Notes under the pieces: generated by a model
What the model was told of the DNA's origin: nothing
Databases searched by the model: none
Seen by the model: only the letters and a program-made list of their open reading frames with translations
Made by a program: the position numbers and the translations under genes
DNA from: Actinomycetes bacterium
Lineage (GTDB): Bacteria; Actinomycetota; Actinomycetes; Propionibacteriales; Nocardioidaceae
Direction of reading: 5' to 3'
Assembly: GCA_023460975.1 (NCBI GenBank)
Contig: JAEWOG010000046.1
Coordinates: forward strand, 1-9,222
Length of the DNA: 9,222 nt
Part shown: piece after piece, positions 5,478-9,222 of the stretch
Layout of the letters: each line of letters opens with the position of its first letter
Position numbering within the stretch: position 1 is the stretch's first letter

Positions 5478-6740
5478 TCAGGCAACTGCCTGTACGTCGG
5501 GCCTCTCGGCAGCCTGCGCGGCCTTGCGCGCCGTCGAGTCGAGGTGGCGCTGGAGCAGGCGCCGGGTGCGCTTGTCGCCGGTGACCATCTTGGCCAGCAG
5601 GCCCAGCTGCTTGGGCGCGTTCTTGATGGTCGTCGTCTCCAGCCACCCGTTGGGGAAGCTCAGGCGGACCACCTTGTGCCAGGCCGAGTAGACCTGCTGC
5701 GGCAGCGGGGCCTCGTGGTAGTTGAGGCCGTACTTCTCGAACAGCGGCTTCACCTTGGCCGCCGCCTCCGCGTACCGGTTGGAGGGCAGGTCGGGGAACA
5801 GGTGGTGCTCGATCTGGTGCGAGAGGTTGCCGGTCATGATGTGCATGGCCTTGGACCCGGAGATGTTGGCCGAGCCGAGCATCTGGCGCAGGTACCACTG
5901 CCCCTTGGTCTCGTTGGCGTCCAGACTCGGCTTCTCGAAGGTCTCCACGCCCTCCGGGAAGTGGCCGCACATGATGACCGAGTGGCTCCACACGTTGCGG
6001 GCCCAGTTGGCGACCAGGTTGGCGCCGATGGTCGGCAGGAACGAGCCGGTCGGGATCGACAGCGCCGGGTGGATCACGTAGTCGCGCGTCATGTGCTTGC
6101 GGATCTTGGTGAGCACCTTCTTGACCTGGTCGTCGAAGTCGGCCGGACGCTTGTCCTTGGGGCGACGCAGGTTCTTGCCGAGCTCGAGGTCGTAGGCGGC
6201 GATGCCGTACTGGAAGAAGCAGGCGTTGATGAAGTTCCACACCGGCTGGGCGATGTAGCCGGGAGCCCACCGCTGGTCCTCGTCCACGCGCATGATGCCG
6301 TAGCCGAGGTCGTTGTCCTTGCCGACGATGTTGGTGTACGTGTGGTGGACCTCGTTGTGGCTGTGCTTCCACGCCGCGGCCGGGGTCACGTTGTCCCACT
6401 CCCACGTCGAGGAGTGGATCTTCGGGTCGCGCATCCAGTCCCACTGGCCGTGCAGGATGTTGTGCCCGATCTCCATGTTCTCGAGGATCTTGGAGACGCT
6501 GAGGCCCAGGGTGCCGAGCACCCACGCCGGCGGGAAGACCGAGAAGAGCAGCACCGCACGCGACCCCAGCTCGAGGTAGCGCTGGGTCGTGATCACCCTG
6601 CGGATGTACGCCGCGTCGTCAGCGCCGCGCGCACCCAGGATCTCCTCCCGGATCGCGTCGAGCTCACGCCCCAACTCCTCCACCTGCTCGGGGGTGAGGT
6701 GGGCGATCGGGTTGGTGTCCTTCTTCTGGACGACGGTCAT
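5478..6740 (-). CDS. desA3: DesA3-type membrane acyl-CoA Delta9-desaturase
   Basis: A 420-residue integral-membrane di-iron fatty acid desaturase, expected to introduce a cis-Delta9 double bond into stearoyl- or palmitoyl-CoA using O2 and electrons from the reductase upstream. The three histidine boxes are intact: GHNILHG (H93, H97), HSHNEVHH (H128, H132, H133) and HQIEHH (H308, H312, H313). Hydrophobic stretches occur at about 62-84, 163-182 and 228-257. Length is close to M. tuberculosis DesA3 (about 427). The start at 6740 is well supported by AAGGAG with an 8-base spacer. The gene begins 34 bases after the reductase stop, so the two are probably co-transcribed. The C-terminus is Gln-Ala-Val-Ala; DesA3 of M. 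tuberculosis is known to be turned over through its small nonpolar C-terminal residues, so similar turnover is plausible here. A palindrome overlaps the stop codon. Close relatives include other FA_desaturase acyl-lipid or linoleoyl-CoA-type enzymes, so the regiospecificity is inferred. Confidence 0.93.
   Translation of the reverse strand: MTVVQKKDTNPIAHLTPEQVEELGRELDAIREEILGARGADDAAYIRRVITTQRYLELGSRAVLLFSVFPPAWVLGTLGLSVSKILENMEIGHNILHGQWDWMRDPKIHSSTWEWDNVTPAAAWKHSHNEVHHTYTNIVGKDNDLGYGIMRVDEDQRWAPGYIAQPVWNFINACFFQYGIAAYDLELGKNLRRPKDKRPADFDDQVKKVLTKIRKHMTRDYVIHPALSIPTGSFLPTIGANLVANWARNVWSHSVIMCGHFPEGVETFEKPSLDANETKGQWYLRQMLGSANISGSKAMHIMTGNLSHQIEHHLFPDLPSNRYAEAAAKVKPLFEKYGLNYHEAPLPQQVYSAWHKVVRLSFPNGWLETTTIKNAPKQLGLLAKMVTGDKRTRRLLQRHLDSTARKAAQAAERPDVQAVA
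5479..5492. promoter_or_regulatory. Palindrome CAGGCA-AC-TGCCTG over the desaturase stop
   Basis: A perfect 6-2-6 palindrome spans the last codons and stop of the desaturase gene. It shares the CAACTG centre with the palindrome at 5449-5462, 30 bases away. It could be an operator, a decay-protecting stem-loop or chance. Its position on the coding end limits the evidence. Confidence 0.25.
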
Positions 6741-6774
6741 CTCGGGTCTCCTTCAGCGGGGGCTGGCGAGGGGG

Positions 6775-7899
6775 TCAGTGGTCGAGGTGGCAAGGGCCGG
6801 CGGGCGCGTTGATGCAGGTCTGCACCTTCACGTCGCCGGACTCGCCGGGTACGGCGGTGGTGAGGGCGCCGTTGCGCAGGTCGCGCACCGTTCCCTCCTT
6901 GAGGGGGACGAGGCATCCCATGCAGATGCCCATCCGGCACCCGCTGCGCATGAGGATCCCGGCGTCCTCGGCGGCATCGAGGATGGGCGTGGCTCCGTCG
7001 ACCACGACCTCCTGCCCGCCCTTGGCGAAGGTGACCGTTCCGCCCTCGCCGGGCTCCACCCGAGCCGTACGGAACTGCTCGACGAGCAGGTCAAGGCCAG
7101 CAGCCTCGTGGTGGGCCGCGATCGCGTCGAGGAGGCCGGCAGGACCGCAGGCCAGCGTCGTACGGTCGGCCAGGTCGGGCACGAGCGTCGCCAGGTCGGC
7201 GACGTCGAGGACGCCGTGGACGTCGTCGTAGCGGGCAACCAGGCGGATCAGTCCCGCCTCGGCCAGGGCCTGCAGGTCGCGCAGGAAGATCGAGTCGGGC
7301 TCGCTGGGGGCCACGTGGACCACGACGATGTCGAAGTCGCGGCTGCGAGAGAGCCGGACGACGCCCGAGTCGGCGACGGGGAACAGGTTGCGCAGCATCC
7401 CGATCACCGGGGTCACGCCGGAGCCGGCGGTCACCATCAGGAACTTGCCGCCGCGCGGGTCGGGCAGCACGAACTCGCCGGCCGCCTGCTCGAGGTGGAC
7501 GATGCTGCCGACGGGGCAGCGGTGGACGAGGTGGTTGCTGACGACTCCGTCGGCGACGGCCTTGACGGTGATCGAGATGTGGCCGTCAGGGCGGGGGCCG
7601 TGGGTGAGCGAGTACGCCCGCCACTGGCGCACGCCATCAACGTCGATGCCCACGCGGACGTACTGGCCCGGCACGTGGCCGGCCCAGTCGGCGCCGGGGC
7701 GGATGACGATGGTGGCCGCGTCGGCAGTCTCCGGGTGGACCGACACGATGCGCCCGCGCAGTTCGGCGCCGGAGCGCAGGGGGGCGAAGAGGTCCAGGTA
7801 GTCGGCGGGCAGGAGGGGCGTGGTGGCCGCCTCCGCCGCGCGTACGAACCGGTGCCGCAGGCCGCTGGCCCGGGTGGGAGGTTCGATGGTTGCGGTCAT
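6775..7899 (-). CDS. FNR-type oxidoreductase with C-terminal 2Fe-2S ferredoxin domain (Rv3230c-like)
   Basis: A 374-residue flavin/iron-sulphur electron-transfer protein that should pass electrons from NADPH through FAD and a 2Fe-2S centre to the desaturase encoded next to it. Domains: FAD-binding barrel with HVPGQYVRVGI (75-85) and the flavin motif RAYS (94-97); NAD(P)-binding fold with MVTAGSGVTPVIGMLR (155-170) and CGPAGL (251-256); plant-type ferredoxin domain (about 286-374) with C321, C326, C329 and C362 as cluster ligands. The first three have the usual C-x4-C-x2-C spacing. The family partner is Rv3230c of M. tuberculosis, shown to support DesA3. Phenol-hydroxylase or ring-hydroxylase reductases share the architecture, but the context favours desaturation. 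ATG 7899 is chosen because the FNR homology begins soon after it and the upstream frame is arginine-rich and crosses the promoter region. Its ribosome binding site is weak. An extra Cys and two His occur in the last five residues. Confidence 0.92.
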   Translation of the reverse strand: MTATIEPPTRASGLRHRFVRAAEAATTPLLPADYLDLFAPLRSGAELRGRIVSVHPETADAATIVIRPGADWAGHVPGQYVRVGIDVDGVRQWRAYSLTHGPRPDGHISITVKAVADGVVSNHLVHRCPVGSIVHLEQAAGEFVLPDPRGGKFLMVTAGSGVTPVIGMLRNLFPVADSGVVRLSRSRDFDIVVVHVAPSEPDSIFLRDLQALAEAGLIRLVARYDDVHGVLDVADLATLVPDLADRTTLACGPAGLLDAIAAHHEAAGLDLLVEQFRTARVEPGEGGTVTFAKGGQEVVVDGATPILDAAEDAGILMRSGCRMGICMGCLVPLKEGTVRDLRNGALTTAVPGESGDVKVQTCINAPAGPCHLDH

Positions 7900-8002
7900 G
7901 ACACTCACTCTGCCGGGAGCGGGGCGCAAGTTCCTGCGCGTCGTACGTGAATCCGTCGTAGTCTTTTGTTCACAGGGAACAATTCGTGCGTCTGGAGGCG
8001 TC
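7900..8002. promoter_or_regulatory. Divergent promoter region of reductase-desaturase and regulator genes
   Basis: This 103-base gap separates two divergent starts. For the regulator (plus), TAGTCT at 7959-7964 fits a -10 hexamer and GGAGG at 7994-7998 is its ribosome binding site, 4 bases before the ATG. For the reductase (minus), TTGTTC (7982-7977) and TACGAC (7960-7955) with a 16-base spacer are a possible -35/-10 pair. Both assignments are by eye. They place the inverted repeat at 7966-7982 over or next to both promoters. Confidence 0.45.
7966..7982. promoter_or_regulatory. Inverted repeat TTGTTC-n5-GAACAA, candidate regulator operator
   Basis: TTGTTCACAGGGAACAA is a perfect 6-bp inverted repeat with a 5-base spacer. 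It is A/T-richer than its surroundings and lies 21 bases upstream of the regulator start, in the gap shared with the reductase-desaturase pair. The position fits binding by the PucR-type regulator with autoregulation plus control of the desaturase transcript. No binding-site consensus is known to me for this subgroup. Confidence 0.6.
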
Positions 8003-9196
8003 ATGACCCGCGATCGTCTGCACCTCGGTGCACAAGCCGACCTGCCCGCTCTCAAGCTCACCGTCCTGGAGGCGGATGTCCTCGAGGCGCTGCGCGAGAC
8101 CCTGCCCCAGGTCGCCGACAACGCGGTGACCGCGATCATCGAGGGCGTCCCCAGCTACACCAACGCCCTCACCGGACAGATGGGCGAGACGATCCGGCAG
8201 GTGGTGCAGCTCGCGCTCGGCGGGTTCCTCACCCTTCTCACCAAGCACGACCCCGACACCCCGCGCCCACCGGCGCTGGAGGGGGCGTACCAGATCGGCC
8301 GCGGCGAGGCCCGCAGCGGCCGCAGCATGGAGGCCTTGCTGGCCGCGTTCCGCATCGGCGCCCGCGTGTGCTGGCACGACATGTCGCGCGTCGCCGTCGC
8401 GCAGGGCATCGGCGCCGACCAACTCTCCGACTTCGCCGAAATGGTCTTCCACTACATCGACCAGCTCTCCGAGGCCGCCGCCGCCGGGCACGCCGACGAG
8501 CTCGAAAGCACCGGGCGGGTCCGCCAGCGCAAGCTCGACCGACTCACCCGCGCCCTCCTGGGAGGCGCCGCACCCGACGAGATCGTGGCCGCCGCAGACC
8601 GCGCGGACTGGCCCGCACCCGGGGCGCTGACGGCGGTCGTACTCCCCGAGTCACAGGTGAGCCACGCCCTCACCCTCCTCGACCCGCTCACGCTGCAGTC
8701 CAGCGAGGAAGGCCCCGAACTGCCCGCAGGTTCCGCCGTCCTCCTCATCCCCGGCGCCGCAACCGACGCCGCGCGGCGCAGCCTCGTACGCACCCTGCGC
8801 GGCACCGACGCCGTCGTCGGCTCATCGGTCCCGTGGCTGGAGGTCCTCGACTCCTACCGCCGGGCACGCCGCTGCCTGCGCCTGGGCCTGACGGGATTCG
8901 TCGACAGCAACCACCACCTCGCCTCCCTCGTCCTCGACGCCGACCCCGGCGCCCGCGAGGACCTGCGCCGACACGTGCTCGCACCTCTCGCCGACCTGCG
9001 GCCCAGCACCGTGGACAAACTCACCGAAACCCTCCGCGCCTGGCTGCTCCACCAAGGCCGACGCGAGTCGATCGCCGAAGCGCTCTTCGTCCACCCCCAG
9101 ACGGTGCGCTACCGCGTCAGCCAGCTCCGCGAGGCGTACGGAGATCAGCTCGAGGATCCGGAGTTCGTCCGTACCGCCACCGTTGCGCTCGCGTAG
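8003..9196 (+). CDS. PucR-family regulator with RsbRD-type N-terminal domain
   Basis: A 397-residue probable DNA-binding regulator. Residues about 30-165 form a helical domain resembling the RsbRD N-terminal family (the LPQVADNAVTAII, AYQIGRGEARSGRSMEALLAAFRIGAR and FAEMVFHYIDQLSEA segments). A middle region at about 205-310 may be a degenerate GGDEF-like/CdaR-type domain. The C-terminus has a PucR-type helix-turn-helix (about 337-395), with the ETLRAWLLHQGRRESIAEALFVHPQTVRYRVSQLRE pattern split over both helices. ATG 8003 is supported by GGAGG 4 bases upstream. The gene is divergent from the reductase-desaturase pair, with a 17-bp inverted repeat between them, so control of lipid desaturation and of itself is the natural inference. 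The effector is unknown; the N-terminal domain could sense a lipid, haem or another small ligand. The C-terminus ends Ala-Leu-Ala. Confidence 0.9.
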   Translation: MTRDRLHLGAQADLPALKLTVLEADVLEALRETLPQVADNAVTAIIEGVPSYTNALTGQMGETIRQVVQLALGGFLTLLTKHDPDTPRPPALEGAYQIGRGEARSGRSMEALLAAFRIGARVCWHDMSRVAVAQGIGADQLSDFAEMVFHYIDQLSEAAAAGHADELESTGRVRQRKLDRLTRALLGGAAPDEIVAAADRADWPAPGALTAVVLPESQVSHALTLLDPLTLQSSEEGPELPAGSAVLLIPGAATDAARRSLVRTLRGTDAVVGSSVPWLEVLDSYRRARRCLRLGLTGFVDSNHHLASLVLDADPGAREDLRRHVLAPLADLRPSTVDKLTETLRAWLLHQGRRESIAEALFVHPQTVRYRVSQLREAYGDQLEDPEFVRTATVALA

Positions 9197-9222
9197 CCCC
9201 TGCTTCAGGTGGGGGTCGGGGC

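Noticed and set aside
2321..5584. A 1087-codon open frame on the plus strand, antisense to the secreted protein and ligase genes
   Set aside because: It is Arg/His/Gly/Val-rich low-complexity translation without any domain. The opposite strand carries clear ligase motifs. Long antisense frames are expected in such GC-rich coding DNA.
4731..6812. A 693-codon plus-strand open frame across the ligase-desaturase region
   Set aside because: It spans two genuine minus-strand genes and the hairpin between them, and its translation resembles no protein family.
6589..7950. A 453-codon plus-strand open frame antisense to the reductase
   Set aside because: The minus-strand reductase has all FAD, NAD(P) and 2Fe-2S motifs; the antisense product is compositionally biased with none.

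Overview
The window is very GC-rich, uses GTG as well as ATG starts and has G/C-ending codons throughout. Its genes have clear actinobacterial (mycobacterial and nocardioform) relatives. The repeat family at 3215-3436 and the many CGTACG strings resemble what I recall from Nocardioidaceae and relatives, but the genus is an inference. Five genes and one candidate small ORF lie on the minus strand. One regulator gene, at the right end, lies on the plus strand.

Right part (about 5196-9196), lipid desaturation. A PucR-type regulator (8003-9196, plus) is divergent from a minus-strand pair: an FNR-type reductase with a C-terminal plant-type 2Fe-2S domain (6775-7899), then a DesA3-type membrane acyl-CoA desaturase (5478-6740). 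The pair matches the known two-protein stearoyl-CoA Delta9-desaturase of Mycobacterium tuberculosis (DesA3 with Rv3230c). A 17-bp inverted repeat in the divergent gap is the obvious candidate operator. After the desaturase comes a 330-bp gap with a candidate 39-codon ORF, two same-architecture palindromes and two perfect stem-loops, one of them a probable terminator.

Middle (3449-5146). An acyl-CoA synthetase of the FadD17 type, which could supply acyl-CoA or steroid-side-chain CoA substrates. Its stop lies 12 bases from an intergenic cluster (3215-3436) of short repeats in both orientations, including a tandem duplicated unit of about 60 bp that can fold into hairpins.

Left part (103-3118). 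A secreted protein with three carboxypeptidase-regulatory-like beta-sandwich repeats, a Pro/Thr linker and a basic Ig-like C-terminal domain. It is followed 28 bases later by a membrane-anchored, probably beta-propeller protein of unknown function. These two look like a cell-surface pair; neither has an assignable function from sequence alone.

The reductase, desaturase and ligase form a coherent membrane-lipid module. The most novel-looking material is the structured gap at 5196-5492, the surface-protein pair and the repeat cluster. I do not see a complete undescribed multi-gene system such as defence, biosynthetic or mobile-element genes.
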